The notes: a model not told the origin generated them from the sequence alone. 64,000 nt of DNA from Parvicella sp964387945 (GCA_964387945.1 CAYLYX010000002.1:186001-250000); one strand, 5' to 3'. Numbered from the stretch's first letter, positions 1 to 8,893 are shown. Made by a program: numbers and translations.

Positions 1-1909
1 CAAAACCTCCGGCAATAACCCCAGTATTATCAGTATTTAAAGTGGCGTCAGTCAGGCTTTGCTCTTGCGATAAAAACTGTCCATTTGCATAAAATTCGGT
101 GGCAGAAACATTGATGCCAGCCGCTCCAGACGTTTGAATTATGGTAGGTTCGGTTGTGCTTGTTGTATAGTTCATTACTCTATTTCCACTCACTCTTAAC
201 GCTAAGCCGTAGGTAGACCCTGGATCTTCAATAAACAAACCATATCCACTTCCCGCAGCGTTGTTAGGGGATAATGTAAATGCGCAGTTATTTGCTGAGC
301 CTCCCACAACACTTGTTGGTTGCGCCACGATGATCATTGTTCTAGCGGTATTACCTGATAAGACAGACGGACCTCTAAGATAGGCGGATCCAGCACTAAA
401 GTCGATTACGGGAAAACCACCAACAGAACTATAGTCTGGAGCTGATCCAATGTCGTGTACTAAGTCATTTCCTAGCCCACTTTGATCTAACCAGTTTAGT
501 ATTGGGTCTCCAATTTCGGCTTCATCAGCGGCTGCTTCTTCAACTCCACAGTCAGATTTTAACCATAAAACTAAGTTGTCGTTTACTTCTCCAGGTCGGT
601 CTAAGCTTTTAATTCCGATTGTAAAGTGATCATTATCAGCTAGGTTTATACCAGTAAAGTAAATCGTGTCATTAGAATAATCAGCAGAAACATAGGTAGT
701 TGCATCGCTGAAGTCAGTATCGCTATTATCAACCAACAATTCGATATCGACATTTGTCAAGGCAGACCCGCAAGAACGCAGATTGGGCATGTAAAACTTT
801 AAATCTACATCCCCTGTTTCTCCCGTTTCGGACACTCTCCAAATTCTTTCGGATCTTAAATTTATAGAAGCAGGAATGTCGTTATACGTAAGGGATGTGG
901 GGCCTCCATCGTGCCCCCAAACCAAATAATCTCCGTCATCTAAGCTAGTAGGGTTATAAACAGAAAGTATAGATGTAGAATTCACACTCCAGGCACTGTC
1001 CTTTGAGAAACCCTGGGTTGACTCTTCTCCGATACCAGCAATATCATCTGGAAAGCCTACATGAGAATAGTAGTCGTGACTGGCAACCGGAATGGTGATT
1101 CCGTATCGAACGTTAAGATAAGATTCGATAGCATTGCGATCTGCATTAGACAACTCACTGCTAAAAACGATTATCTCTGAAATATCGCCATTGTAATCAA
1201 AAATAGCCTCTGGATCATTGTCTGCTGTGTTTGAAAATCCTCCTATGGTAGAACCCAATGCACTTGTATTTAAAGCGTTTGCCGTTACTGATAATTGTGT
1301 TGTAACTGCAGTTCCGTTAGCATAGAAATCTGTGGATGAGACATTTTCTGAAGCACCATTTTGCACAGAAATGATCGAGGGGATCGAAGTACTTGTAGTG
1401 TAGTCCATAATTCGATTTCCTGATACCCTACAAGCCAGTCCGCTGGGGATTCCTGCATCTGGAGCTTCTAAAAAAATGGAATAACCTCTACCCGCAGATT
1501 CATTCGGAGCAAGTTGGAAAGCACAGTTGGCGGTGCTATTACTTAATGAGGTTGGCTGGGTTACAATAATGACGGTTCTTGCTCCAGTACCTGAAAAAAC
1601 TGAGGAAGCCCTTAAATAGGCTGACCCTGCTGAAAAATCGACCGTATTTCTACCCGATGCGGAGTTGAATATAGGTGCAATTCCAAAGTCGTTTGAAAAA
1701 TCGTTTGAGTTTCCACTCAAATCCCTCCAAAATGCAACATTGTCTCCTTTTTCTGCGGGGTCACTCGCGGCCTCTTCAACACCGCTATCGGCTTTGAGCC
1801 ATAATTCCAAGGCAGAACTGCCATCAGTAGCTCCAACTCCTCCGGGACCAGCTTGGGAAAAGCCGTAATTAACCGTGAGAAGAACTATAAGGGGAAATAG
1901 TCTATTCAT
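1..1909 (-). CDS. Secreted LamG/concanavalin-like repeat protein (C-terminus cut by window edge)
   Basis: The frame is open from an ATG at 1907-1909 through the left edge, so only about 636 codons are visible. The N-terminus is a typical signal peptide (MNRLFPLIVLLTVNYGFSQA). Two copies of a module beginning LxLWLKxDxGVEEAA followed by a Trp-Asp-x-Ser-Gly segment lie near residues 30 and 445. Each continues into a region (AYLRxxSVxSGxxARTxIIVxQP) resembling the LamG/concanavalin-A-like sandwich of large Bacteroidota surface proteins. Between them is a segment with YGITIPVASHDY, SLDDGDYLVWGHDGG and WRVSETGETGDVDL. Proteins of this design usually end in a T9SS sorting domain, which would lie outside the window. 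Ligand and function are unknown; surface adhesion or glycan binding is an inference. Confidence 0.8.
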   Translation of the reverse strand, partial: MNRLFPLIVLLTVNYGFSQAGPGGVGATDGSSALELWLKADSGVEEAASDPAEKGDNVAFWRDLSGNSNDFSNDFGIAPIFNSASGRNTVDFSAGSAYLRASSVFSGTGARTVIIVTQPTSLSNSTANCAFQLAPNESAGRGYSIFLEAPDAGIPSGLACRVSGNRIMDYTTSTSIPSIISVQNGASENVSSTDFYANGTAVTTQLSVTANALNTSALGSTIGGFSNTADNDPEAIFDYNGDISEIIVFSSELSNADRNAIESYLNVRYGITIPVASHDYYSHVGFPDDIAGIGEESTQGFSKDSAWSVNSTSILSVYNPTSLDDGDYLVWGHDGGPTSLTYNDIPASINLRSERIWRVSETGETGDVDLKFYMPNLRSCGSALTNVDIELLVDNSDTDFSDATTYVSADYSNDTIYFTGINLADNDHFTIGIKSLDRPGEVNDNLVLWLKSDCGVEEAAADEAEIGDPILNWLDQSGLGNDLVHDIGSAPDYSSVGGFPVIDFSAGSAYLRGPSVLSGNTARTMIIVAQPTSVVGGSANNCAFTLSPNNAAGSGYGLFIEDPGSTYGLALRVSGNRVMNYTTSTTEPTIIQTSGAAGINVSATEFYANGQFLSQEQSLTDATLNTDNTGVIAGGF

Positions 1910-1936
1910 TTGGTAAAGTTCAATTGTAATATCACC

Positions 1937-1944
1937 CAAATTTA
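1937..1944 (-). promoter_or_regulatory. Candidate -7 promoter box TAAATTTG
   Basis: It matches the Bacteroidota TAnnTTTG -7 consensus, 28 bases before the ATG of the left-edge secreted protein. No clear TTTG -33 box sits at the expected 19-base spacing, so it is only moderately supported. Confidence 0.35.
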
Positions 1945-2062
1945 GGGATTAATATTCAGTATGTTATAAACTCCCACGTTTTTCGTGTTTATGAAGTTGT
2001 TTGGAGGTTTGTTTTTAAGCCGATTTGATTTTACAAAAAGCTTTGTAGCGTCTCACACAGCG

Positions 2063-3457
2063 CTATTTCTTGTCGGTTTTGTTGGGTACAGTTATCCTGA
2101 CAGCTCTCACGTTGCTTTTTCCTTCAAACGTTAAAGTGTCTGAATACCCACCAATCGGTTCAGAAAAAATTGCATTGAATTCAAACAAGGTAAATTCAAA
2201 TTCTAATGAGTCAACGGGAAATAGTTCATGCATGACTTGCCCGGTTTCTTGCAAGTAAAGACTTCCGTCCAGCTCAAAGACCTTTAGGGTGTCTCTTTCC
2301 TTCACTAGGTAATCCCCAATCACGTTGGATTTCATACCCTCAGTTAGTTTTATTAGTTTGGTAACCCTTGGGGGCATAACATCCTCACCATTAACGATCT
2401 TAACAAGGTCATCTGTTATTGTATACTTGGGTGTATTATCATCATTTGTAAGAAAACAGATGAAATATTCTCCTTGCGGAATATAGGTTAAGCCACCAAC
2501 AAAACCATTCATTGCTCCAAAATGTCCATAGGCTTTAATCCCATTAAAGTTTCGAATTCCCCACCCATAGCCGTAGTTTTCTTCGATGTTGAAAATTAAG
2601 TCTGTTTTTTCGGGAGGTAGTAACTTACTACGGACCACTGCCTGAGTAAATTTCCATAAATCGAAAGGAGTGGAATACATATTTCCAGAGGCGTAAGGCT
2701 GGCGATAGTTTATATGTGTTGGTTTTATTGTTTCTCTTGGCGTGGTGCGATATCCGCTTGCCAGGTTTTCAATTAGGCTGACGTTAGAAGCCACTCCAGT
2801 GTTGGCTAGCCCTAATCTTTCTGTTATGTATGATTCAATATACGCTCTGAATGAAAGTCCGCTAACCTGTTCGATGATTAGTCCAAGAATGATGTACCCG
2901 CTATTCGTGTAGCTAAATTTTTCACCAGGTTCAAAGATGGAGGGCTTTGACAAGAGCGTTGATAGTGTTGATTGAGGCGAAGGATTCAACATGCCGTTTT
3001 CTTCCCATCCTTTGAATTGATGGTAGTCGGTTATTCCCGACCTATGCGTTAGTAGTTGATGAATAGAAACTCTCTCCGCATTTGGAAATTCAGGTAAGTA
3101 CTTCAGCAGCTTATCACTAAGTGATAACTTGCCCTGTTGTTCAAGGAGTAAAATTCCATAAGCGGTAAACGTTTTGGTAATTGAACCGATAAGGTATTTA
3201 GTAGACTTTGTGTTGGCAACCTTAAACTCCCTATGGGCATAACCGAAGGATTTATTGTAGAGAACAGAGTCTTTTCTAGCAATTAATAAACTTCCATTGA
3301 ATTTACCATTCTCCACCCATGCGCTCATATATTCATCTACTTCTTCAATTAACCTAGATTCGTCTGCTTGTAGTGTATAACTCTTTGTACTACTGGCACA
3401 ACTGCATGTCCAAACCCACACAAATAATAAGAAGCTGGTATGTAAGACGTGTTTCAT
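2063..3457 (-). CDS. Serine hydrolase, beta-lactamase class C / AmpC-like family
   Basis: A 464-residue protein with the class C beta-lactamase/DD-peptidase signatures: Ser-x-x-Lys as SITK in the LIGSITKTFTAYG segment, Tyr-x-Asn as YTN in YTNSGY, and a late His-x-Gly-type motif in HFGAMNGFVGG. The N-terminus is a hydrophobic export signal ending in WTCSCASS, consistent with a lipoprotein or secreted protein. The open frame could begin at a TTG twelve codons upstream, but that stretch has no signal-peptide character, so the ATG at 3457 is chosen. The family includes esterases, peptidases and beta-lactamases, and the substrate cannot be read from the sequence. It is the last gene before a series of small minus-strand genes, separated from the next by an attC-like inverted repeat, so it may itself be a captured cassette gene. 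Confidence 0.85.
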   Translation of the reverse strand: MKHVLHTSFLLFVWVWTCSCASSTKSYTLQADESRLIEEVDEYMSAWVENGKFNGSLLIARKDSVLYNKSFGYAHREFKVANTKSTKYLIGSITKTFTAYGILLLEQQGKLSLSDKLLKYLPEFPNAERVSIHQLLTHRSGITDYHQFKGWEENGMLNPSPQSTLSTLLSKPSIFEPGEKFSYTNSGYIILGLIIEQVSGLSFRAYIESYITERLGLANTGVASNVSLIENLASGYRTTPRETIKPTHINYRQPYASGNMYSTPFDLWKFTQAVVRSKLLPPEKTDLIFNIEENYGYGWGIRNFNGIKAYGHFGAMNGFVGGLTYIPQGEYFICFLTNDDNTPKYTITDDLVKIVNGEDVMPPRVTKLIKLTEGMKSNVIGDYLVKERDTLKVFELDGSLYLQETGQVMHELFPVDSLEFEFTLFEFNAIFSEPIGGYSDTLTFEGKSNVRAVRITVPNKTDKK

Positions 3458-3469
3458 TTTAAGGGAGTT

Positions 3470-3540
3470 CAACGTTTTCACTAAAATAAGCAAAATGCTT
3501 GGATTTTACTTTAGTTCTATGTTAGCCACACGTATTTTTT
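3470..3540. repeat. attC-like inverted repeat site C
   Basis: The left arm (AACG at 3471, then ACTAAAATAAGC) is nearly identical to the left arm of the site at 4411-4432, with 20 of 22 bases matching. The right arm (TTACTTTAGT, 3507-3516) can pair with it. The outer right end GTTAGCCACACGTATTTTTT aligns with GTTGGGCAACGTATTTTTT of the second site. The site lies exactly between the serine hydrolase gene and the next gene. This layout resembles integron attC sites, but the core boxes do not fully match the RYYYAAC/GTTRRRY consensus. Confidence 0.45.
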
Positions 3541-4088
3541 TAAAACCAATTGTGAAATCTTCGGGACAAAAATGCGCAAACCAAGGCATCGCAGTTATTT
3601 GTCTCGTCTATTTCTAATTCTAATATTCGACAGTTTTGCTCATAATCAATGTCAATATCTGTTTCTTCTTTAATTCTATCAATGTATGATTTCCAACGAT
3701 TATCATTTATAGGAATAGGGAACATAACAAAAGCAACAATACCATATGAACAGTTCAGTTTTTTAGCGTCATCTATAATTCCATTAATATTGTTTGAAAT
3801 AGGTTTGCCTTTCTTTAATATTCCTTCAATTTTCCAACTTGTATTGCAAGTTTTTAATTCGATTTGGTAGAAATCATCATCACTAAAAAATGAGATATCT
3901 GGTCTTGATCTTTTTCCTGGAATTTTGGTTTCAAGTTCAACTTCTTTTAATCCAATTTGTTCTAGGCGTTCAGCCAATTCAAATTTGAGCCAACCTTCAA
4001 ACTTAGCCCTTTGACGTATTGCAATTCGCATCACTTTTTTATTCTCATTGAGAACTTGAGATATTTGATCAAGAATTAAGGAATACAA
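3540..4088 (-). CDS. Hypothetical protein, possible PD-(D/E)XK nuclease-like fold
   Basis: About 182 residues with no family I can name firmly. The central part has Pro-Asp followed some 14 residues later by Glu-x-Lys (RPDIS...YQIELKT), preceded by a helical segment with a conserved-looking Glu (FEGWLKFELAERL). This is the spacing of the PD-(D/E)XK nuclease core. There is no signal peptide or membrane segment, so it is probably cytoplasmic. The frame begins at a TTG (4088) ten bases after the upstream gene's stop; an ATG at 4031 is the alternative start. It is arranged as a two-gene unit with the 95-residue gene before it, and an attC-like dyad follows its stop. Nuclease function is a hypothesis from one motif. 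Confidence 0.6.
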   Translation of the reverse strand: MYSLILDQISQVLNENKKVMRIAIRQRAKFEGWLKFELAERLEQIGLKEVELETKIPGKRSRPDISFFSDDDFYQIELKTCNTSWKIEGILKKGKPISNNINGIIDDAKKLNCSYGIVAFVMFPIPINDNRWKSYIDRIKEETDIDIDYEQNCRILELEIDETNNCDALVCAFLSRRFHNWF

Positions 4089-4098
4089 CTGGGGACTA

Positions 4099-4386
4099 TT
4101 ATTTTTTTAGAACTTCAACTTTTTCTACATCATAATTTGTAATAGCCTCAATAACTATAGTTGCTTTTGTGCCTCTACTAGGTAGAATAAACGAAGAGGT
4201 TTGGGATTGATTCTGGTCATAAATATACAGTTCAGCAAATAAAATATACTCGGGCTTAGAGAAATCATTAAAATATACACTAACTCTAGTGTTCTCTTTA
4301 GAAAAATCGATTTGATTCTCAATACTTGTAACAAGTATCTTGTCATTTTCTGTTAAGTTTTGAAGTCTAAAAATCTTGTAGGTCAT
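4099..4386 (-). CDS. Small hypothetical protein
   Basis: A 95-residue soluble protein with an ATG start, no signal peptide and no membrane segment. The composition (alternating hydrophobic stretches such as RVSVYFNDF and KATIVIEAI) suggests a mostly beta structure. I recognise no family. Its stop is ten bases before the start of the possible PD-(D/E)XK gene, so the two are likely co-expressed and perhaps act as a pair. The attC-like site at 4407-4490 lies directly upstream. A role as antitoxin, immunity or specificity partner of the nuclease-like protein is conceivable, but nothing in the sequence shows it. Confidence 0.6.
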   Translation of the reverse strand: MTYKIFRLQNLTENDKILVTSIENQIDFSKENTRVSVYFNDFSKPEYILFAELYIYDQNQSQTSSFILPSRGTKATIVIEAITNYDVEKVEVLKK

Positions 4387-4406
4387 TGTATACTTTTTTT
4401 AATGTG

Positions 4407-4490
4407 TGGTAACGCTTTGACTAAAATAAGCAGAAACGGTTTGGTAGGCAAGGCTGTTTATTTTAGTCTTTGTTGGGCAACGTATTTTTT
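4407..4490. repeat. attC-like inverted repeat site B
   Basis: GACTAAAATAAGC (4419-4431) pairs with GTTTATTTTAGTC (4456-4468) with one mismatch, around a loop of about 24 bases, flanked by GGTAACG and GTTGGGCAACG. The stop codon of the 167-residue gene (4463-4465) lies inside the right arm, so the last residues of that protein are encoded by the site, as is common for integron cassettes. The outer GTTGGGC fits the GTTRRRY core box. It shares 20 of 22 left-arm bases with the site at 3471. Confidence 0.5.
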
Positions 4491-4966
4491 AGTTCAGCTA
4501 TGAAATTATTCAATTCCTCTCGGTCTAGCAAGTAATCCGTAATATACAGGTGCTTTCCGTTCAATTGATTTGCAATGCTTTCCTTATTGGAAGCGTTATG
4601 CAAAGCAATTTTAATTTGATTAGAATTCCAAGGACTGATATTATTCCATTCATCAATTGAGTTAATCTCATTAATGTTAACTATTGTAGAACCTTTCAAT
4701 AAGTTTGATCTGATTATGAGACTGCTTTCAGTAATTTCTAACAGTGGTTTGGCTTTTCTAGATATTAGTTTCGCTAATAAAAAGATCAAGAAGATCGCGA
4801 TAAGAAATAGCGTTGTCGCCATAACAACTTTGCCAGCACTTATAAAACCATTGACTTTTTGATTCATAATTAGAATCATTGATGGAGCGAACAAGAAAAT
4901 CAACGAACTTAAGGAAAGCTGCGCAATTGCTTTTTTTATTTTATTACGATTCCCTTTTAATTTCAT
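4463..4966 (-). CDS. Two-helix membrane protein, STM3941-like
   Basis: A 167-residue protein with two hydrophobic helices (about residues 18-34 and 46-66), then a basic patch (RKAKP) and a C-terminal region that begins LLEITESSLIIRS. That layout of two membrane segments followed by a PH-like beta domain matches the STM3941-type family of uncharacterised bacterial proteins. The assignment rests on architecture and on the 'ITE..LI' start of the domain. It is flanked by attC-like dyads on both sides, with a perfect 10-base inverted repeat (GTTGGGCAAC at 4472 and GTTGCCCAAC at 4974) outside the gene. It is therefore a plausible single-gene mobile cassette. The start is the ATG preceded by CATTTAG. 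Confidence 0.65.
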   Translation of the reverse strand: MKLKGNRNKIKKAIAQLSLSSLIFLFAPSMILIMNQKVNGFISAGKVVMATTLFLIAIFLIFLLAKLISRKAKPLLEITESSLIIRSNLLKGSTIVNINEINSIDEWNNISPWNSNQIKIALHNASNKESIANQLNGKHLYITDYLLDREELNNFIAELKNTLPNKD

Positions 4967-4972
4967 CTAAAT

Positions 4973-5020
4973 GTTGCCCAACAACGGAATAAAGTCATTG
5001 TGTTTATTCCAGTTATAAGT
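4973..5020. repeat. attC-like inverted repeat site A
   Basis: GGAATAAA (4986-4993) and TTTATTCC (5003-5010) form a perfect 8-base stem around a 9-base loop, with outer boxes GTTGCCCAAC (4974-4983) and GTTATAAG. Read on the minus strand the site ends GTTGTTGGGCAAC, like the end of the site at 4407-4490 but in the opposite orientation. Apart from this site, the 273-base gap 4967-5239 shows only the valS promoter region. Confidence 0.45.
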
Positions 5021-5202
5021 TTCTCAAATTTAATAAAATAGTTTGGTCTTTCTGACGAGTTGAAAAATAGAGGGTTAGCTGATCAACGCCCGTTCAAAAT
5101 AAGGAGATCACAAAAACCGTAGAAATAAACGTATAATTCTACGGGTAAAAAGCACACCTAATAAAAAACACCTTTCGTATCTCCCAATTCCCTTGACTTT
5201 AC

Positions 5203-5210
5203 TAATTTTG
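5203..5210 (+). promoter_or_regulatory. Candidate -7 box TAATTTTG before valS
   Basis: Exact TAnnTTTG match, 29 bases before the valS ATG. No convincing -33 box is present at the usual spacing. Confidence 0.4.
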
Positions 5211-5239
5211 CTCTCCTTAACGCTATTAGTCAGAAACAA

Positions 5240-7873
5240 ATGGAAATTCCTAAAATCTACGAAGCCAATAAATCGGAAGAAAAATGGTACAACTACTGGA
5301 TGGAAAAAGGGTTTTTTAACTCTACACCAGACGAGAGAGAAGCTTATACCGTAGTCATTCCACCACCCAACGTAACGGGGGTTTTGCACATGGGGCACAT
5401 GCTCAACAATACCATTCAGGATGTATTAGTGCGTAGAGCTAGAATGTTAGGTAAAAATGCGTGTTGGGTACCCGGAACGGATCACGCCTCTATTGCTACC
5501 GAAGCAAAAGTGGTGACTAAACTAAAAGCAGAAGGGATCGAAAAAGCGGACCTTTCAAGAGATGAATTTTTAGAACATTGCTGGGAATGGACCCGCAAGC
5601 ACGGAGGAATCATCCTGGATCAACTGAAAAAACTAGGCGCTTCTTGTGACTGGAACAGAACCCAATTTACCATGGATGAAGGCTATTATAAAGCAGTTAT
5701 TCAAGTGTTCTGTGACTTGTTTGAAAAAGGAAAAATATACCGAGGGGTACGAATGGTAAACTGGGACCCTCAAGCGTTAACAGCCTTGAGTGACGAAGAA
5801 GTTAACTACAAAGAGGTTAACTCCAAACTTTACTACGTTCGATACAAAATTGAAGATACAGATGACGAGTGGATCACCATTGCTACCACTCGTCCGGAAA
5901 CCATTTTGGGAGATACCGCTATTTGTATCAACCCAAATGATGACCGCTATAAACACTTACACGGAAAGAACGCCATTGTACCGATTGCCAATCGGGTGAT
6001 ACCAATCATAGCAGATGACTACGTAGACCCGGAGTTTGGTACAGGTTGTTTGAAGATCACTCCCGCTCACGACCCCAACGATTATGAAATTGGAATCCGT
6101 CATTCATTAGAAACAGTAGATATTTTTAACGATAACGGAACGCTGAATGAAAATGGAGGAAAGTACGAAGGGCAAGATCGTTTTGAGGTACGAAAAAACA
6201 TCGCCAAAGACCTGGATGAACAAGGGTATTTGGTAAAAATGGAAGACCACATCAACAAGATTGGTTTCTCCGAAAGAACGGATGCTGTAATCGAGCCAAA
6301 ACTGTCGTTGCAATGGTTCTGCAAAATGGAAGAGCTAGCCAAACCAGCTTTAGATAATGTGATGAACGATAACGTTCAGTTTCACCCGGCAAAGTTCAAG
6401 AACTCTTATCGCCATTGGATGGAAAACATCAAGGACTGGTGTGTTTCTCGGCAGTTGTTTTGGGGACATCAGATTCCAGCGTACTATTATGGCAAAGGAA
6501 TCAATGACTATGTGGTGGCACCCACTATTGTGGAAGCATTGGAAAAGGCAAAAGCTGCTACAGGTAACGATAAACTTACGGTACACGACTTGAAGCAAGA
6601 TGAAGATGTGATGGATACATGGTTCTCGTCATGGTTGTGGCCAATAGCCGTTTTTGGTGGTTTTGACAAAGACAACAATGGAAAAGAGATCGAATATTAT
6701 TATCCAACCAATGACTTAGTTACCGCACCAGAGATCATGTTTTTCTGGGTGGCAAGAATGATCATGGCAGGGTATGAGTACAAAGGAGAGTTGCCGTTTA
6801 AGAATGTTTACTATACTGGAATCGTAAGAGATAAGCTGGGTAGAAAAATGTCGAAGTCACTGGGAAATAGTCCCGATCCACTGATGCTGATCAAGAAATA
6901 CGGTGCAGATGGGGTGCGTGTGGGAATGTTATTAAGTAGTCCAGCTGGAAACGACTTGCCGTTTGATAGCGCACAGTGCGAGCAAGGAAGAAACTTTACC
7001 AACAAGGTTTGGAATGCATTCCGATTAGTAAAATCGTGGGAAGTAAAGGACTTTGATCAGCCAGAATATGCAGCAAAAGGAGTCGAATGGTTCCGCCATA
7101 AGTTTAATGCTACGCTAGCAGACATCAATAAAAGCTACGATCAGTTTAGAATTTCTGAGGCGTTGATGCAAACGTACAAGTTGGTGTGGGACGACTTCTG
7201 CTCGTGGTATTTAGAAATTGTGAAGCCAGGCTATCAGCAACCAATTGATCAAAAAACGTACGATCAAACGATTGCTTTCTTCGAAGATCTATTGAGGGTA
7301 ATGCAGCCGTTTACACCGTTTATTTCCGAAGAAATTTGGCATTTAATCAGCGAAAGAGAAGAAAGAGACTGTGCGATGTTGGCGCAATGGCCGGAAGTTG
7401 CAGCCGTTGATGAAAAGGTTTTAAGAGCCTTCGATACAGCAGATGAAGTGATCACCAACATCAGAAACATTCGTAAGCAAAAGAACATTGCCAACAAAGT
7501 GGAGATCGAACTAAAGATCAAAAAGAATCTGGAGTTTGATAATACTTTTGATTCAGTGGTTCAGAAGATCGGTAATGCATCATTGTTGGAGTATGTTTCG
7601 GATAAAGTAGAAAACGCCTTCTCTTTCATTGTAAACTCGAATGAATATTTTATTCCTTTTTCAGAGGATATTGATGTAGATGCCGAGATCGATAAATTGA
7701 AGGAAGAGCTACAATATACCAAAGGGTTTTTAGCAGCTGTGGAGAAAAAGTTGTCGAATGAGAAGTTTGTGAGTGGTGCACCGGAGAAAGTGGTAGAAAT
7801 GGAGCGCAAGAAACAAGAAGATGCGCAAAATAAGATTAAAGTAATCGAAGAGAAGCTCAGTTCATTTGCTTAA
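5240..7873 (+). CDS. valS: Valine--tRNA ligase
   Basis: An 877-residue class I aminoacyl-tRNA synthetase that charges tRNA-Val with valine in the cytoplasm. The HIGH motif appears as HMGH after PPPNVTGVL (about residue 50), and the KMSKS motif is exact in GRKMSKSLGNSPDP (about residue 535). The editing domain between them includes TTRPETILGDTAI and DPNDYEIG. The C-terminal about 70 residues (LKEELQYTKGFLAAVEKKL and following) form the ValRS coiled-coil tRNA-binding arm. Full length for the family. The ATG start is the first in frame and follows a TAATTTTG promoter box. A small membrane protein gene follows nine bases after the stop. Confidence 0.98.
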   Translation: MEIPKIYEANKSEEKWYNYWMEKGFFNSTPDEREAYTVVIPPPNVTGVLHMGHMLNNTIQDVLVRRARMLGKNACWVPGTDHASIATEAKVVTKLKAEGIEKADLSRDEFLEHCWEWTRKHGGIILDQLKKLGASCDWNRTQFTMDEGYYKAVIQVFCDLFEKGKIYRGVRMVNWDPQALTALSDEEVNYKEVNSKLYYVRYKIEDTDDEWITIATTRPETILGDTAICINPNDDRYKHLHGKNAIVPIANRVIPIIADDYVDPEFGTGCLKITPAHDPNDYEIGIRHSLETVDIFNDNGTLNENGGKYEGQDRFEVRKNIAKDLDEQGYLVKMEDHINKIGFSERTDAVIEPKLSLQWFCKMEELAKPALDNVMNDNVQFHPAKFKNSYRHWMENIKDWCVSRQLFWGHQIPAYYYGKGINDYVVAPTIVEALEKAKAATGNDKLTVHDLKQDEDVMDTWFSSWLWPIAVFGGFDKDNNGKEIEYYYPTNDLVTAPEIMFFWVARMIMAGYEYKGELPFKNVYYTGIVRDKLGRKMSKSLGNSPDPLMLIKKYGADGVRVGMLLSSPAGNDLPFDSAQCEQGRNFTNKVWNAFRLVKSWEVKDFDQPEYAAKGVEWFRHKFNATLADINKSYDQFRISEALMQTYKLVWDDFCSWYLEIVKPGYQQPIDQKTYDQTIAFFEDLLRVMQPFTPFISEEIWHLISEREERDCAMLAQWPEVAAVDEKVLRAFDTADEVITNIRNIRKQKNIANKVEIELKIKKNLEFDNTFDSVVQKIGNASLLEYVSDKVENAFSFIVNSNEYFIPFSEDIDVDAEIDKLKEELQYTKGFLAAVEKKLSNEKFVSGAPEKVVEMERKKQEDAQNKIKVIEEKLSSFA

Positions 7874-7882
7874 CTTAAGACC

Positions 7883-8182
7883 ATGAAAAAAGTATCAATT
7901 GTCATACTAATTTTGGGCGTTGTCGCTTTGGGAGGTGTTTTTCTGATTCGTCAGCAAATGGAAAGCCTTCGAACTGATATAGCTACTGTATCTGACCTGA
8001 TAGCAGAAACTTCTGGGTCCAGTGAGCAGGAACTTATAGACGATCGAATCGTGTTGATGGATCAAATTGCAGATTTCGATCTTTATAGCAAAGTGCTACT
8101 GATCTCGGGAGCTGTGCTTTTACTTGCCGGAATAGTGATGATGATTATGGGGCGAAAGAAAACGAGCAATAAAGCAGCTTAA
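7883..8182 (+). CDS. Small two-helix membrane protein
   Basis: A 99-residue protein with a hydrophobic helix at residues 4-22, a hydrophilic middle part rich in Asp/Glu/Ser that is probably extracytoplasmic, and a second helix at about residues 70-90 followed by a basic tail (GRKKTSNKAA). It starts nine bases after valS and is probably co-transcribed with it. The stop overlaps the end of the converging lipoprotein gene by four bases. I do not recognise a family. Confidence 0.7.
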   Translation: MKKVSIVILILGVVALGGVFLIRQQMESLRTDIATVSDLIAETSGSSEQELIDDRIVLMDQIADFDLYSKVLLISGAVLLLAGIVMMIMGRKKTSNKAA

Positions 8183-8874
8183 TTGCCAATTCGCCAAATC
8201 ACACCCAAATTCATAATTAAGGGTCGGTATCGAATATTGGTAGTCGCTGAAGAAACAGGTAAAGAAAAACCAGCCTGAGAATGAAACTTGATCTTTCCAG
8301 CTCCAGCACGAATCGTAAATACTGGCTCTACGTAAGAACCAAAACGCTCATGTAATGTGCTATAGTTGTCATACTTCACATTAACAAACTCTGCATATAC
8401 ACCTCTTAAGGTAAACGCAAACTCAAAACTTTCTTTCTTGATGCCAACAGATGGCTGAACAAAGTATCGGAACCCCTCTCCCTCTACTTTGTCAGATCGC
8501 GTATTCCCATTCGATGTATAATTAGATTTTGTACGTCCTGAGCCATAACCCATGCCACCGTAAAACTCAAAAACACCAGCAGTTGCGTACCCTGTGGTGA
8601 AGCCTAGACCTCCTTCAAGGTATTTGTGACCATGATAGCCTTGAGACTCACTAAAAACAGGAGACCCACTTGTGTTTAACATGATGCCAAAGTGATGAAC
8701 AGGAGAGTAGGCAGCTTGTAGGTCCCAACCGTTCATTCCGGTATTAGCAGTAATAGCTACTTCATTTTTCTCTGTGAGTAAAGGAGCATTAACAGAGTTG
8801 GGGACGTAAAGGCTTGCACAAGAACTGAGCAACGCCAAACCACATAACCCAATGAATACAGATAAGTTTTTCAT
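8179..8874 (-). CDS. Outer-membrane beta-barrel-like lipoprotein
   Basis: A 231-residue protein with a lipoprotein signal (hydrophobic helix then LLSSCAS, Cys at residue 19). The rest is made of alternating short amphipathic strands with many Gly and aromatic residues (LGFTTGYATAGVFEFYGGMGYGSG, partly quoted), as in small outer-membrane barrels. No specific family is recognised. A TAACTTTG promoter box lies 20 bases upstream, and the gene is divergent from the next one at 8992. Being both lipid-anchored and barrel-like is common among unknown Bacteroidota envelope proteins. Confidence 0.7.
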   Translation of the reverse strand: MKNLSVFIGLCGLALLSSCASLYVPNSVNAPLLTEKNEVAITANTGMNGWDLQAAYSPVHHFGIMLNTSGSPVFSESQGYHGHKYLEGGLGFTTGYATAGVFEFYGGMGYGSGRTKSNYTSNGNTRSDKVEGEGFRYFVQPSVGIKKESFEFAFTLRGVYAEFVNVKYDNYSTLHERFGSYVEPVFTIRAGAGKIKFHSQAGFSLPVSSATTNIRYRPLIMNLGVIWRIGN

Positions 8875-8893
8875 AACAGTTAACTTGGTTAAA

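Noticed and set aside
1974..1990. CACG-T5-CGTG hairpin beyond the serine hydrolase gene as a fourth attC-like site
   Set aside because: It lacks the ACTAAAATAAGC arm and the GTTGGGC outer box seen in the other sites.
2070..2258. Small plus-strand frame at the end of the serine hydrolase gene
   Set aside because: Antisense to the C-terminal codons of the hydrolase, with no ribosome-binding or promoter context.
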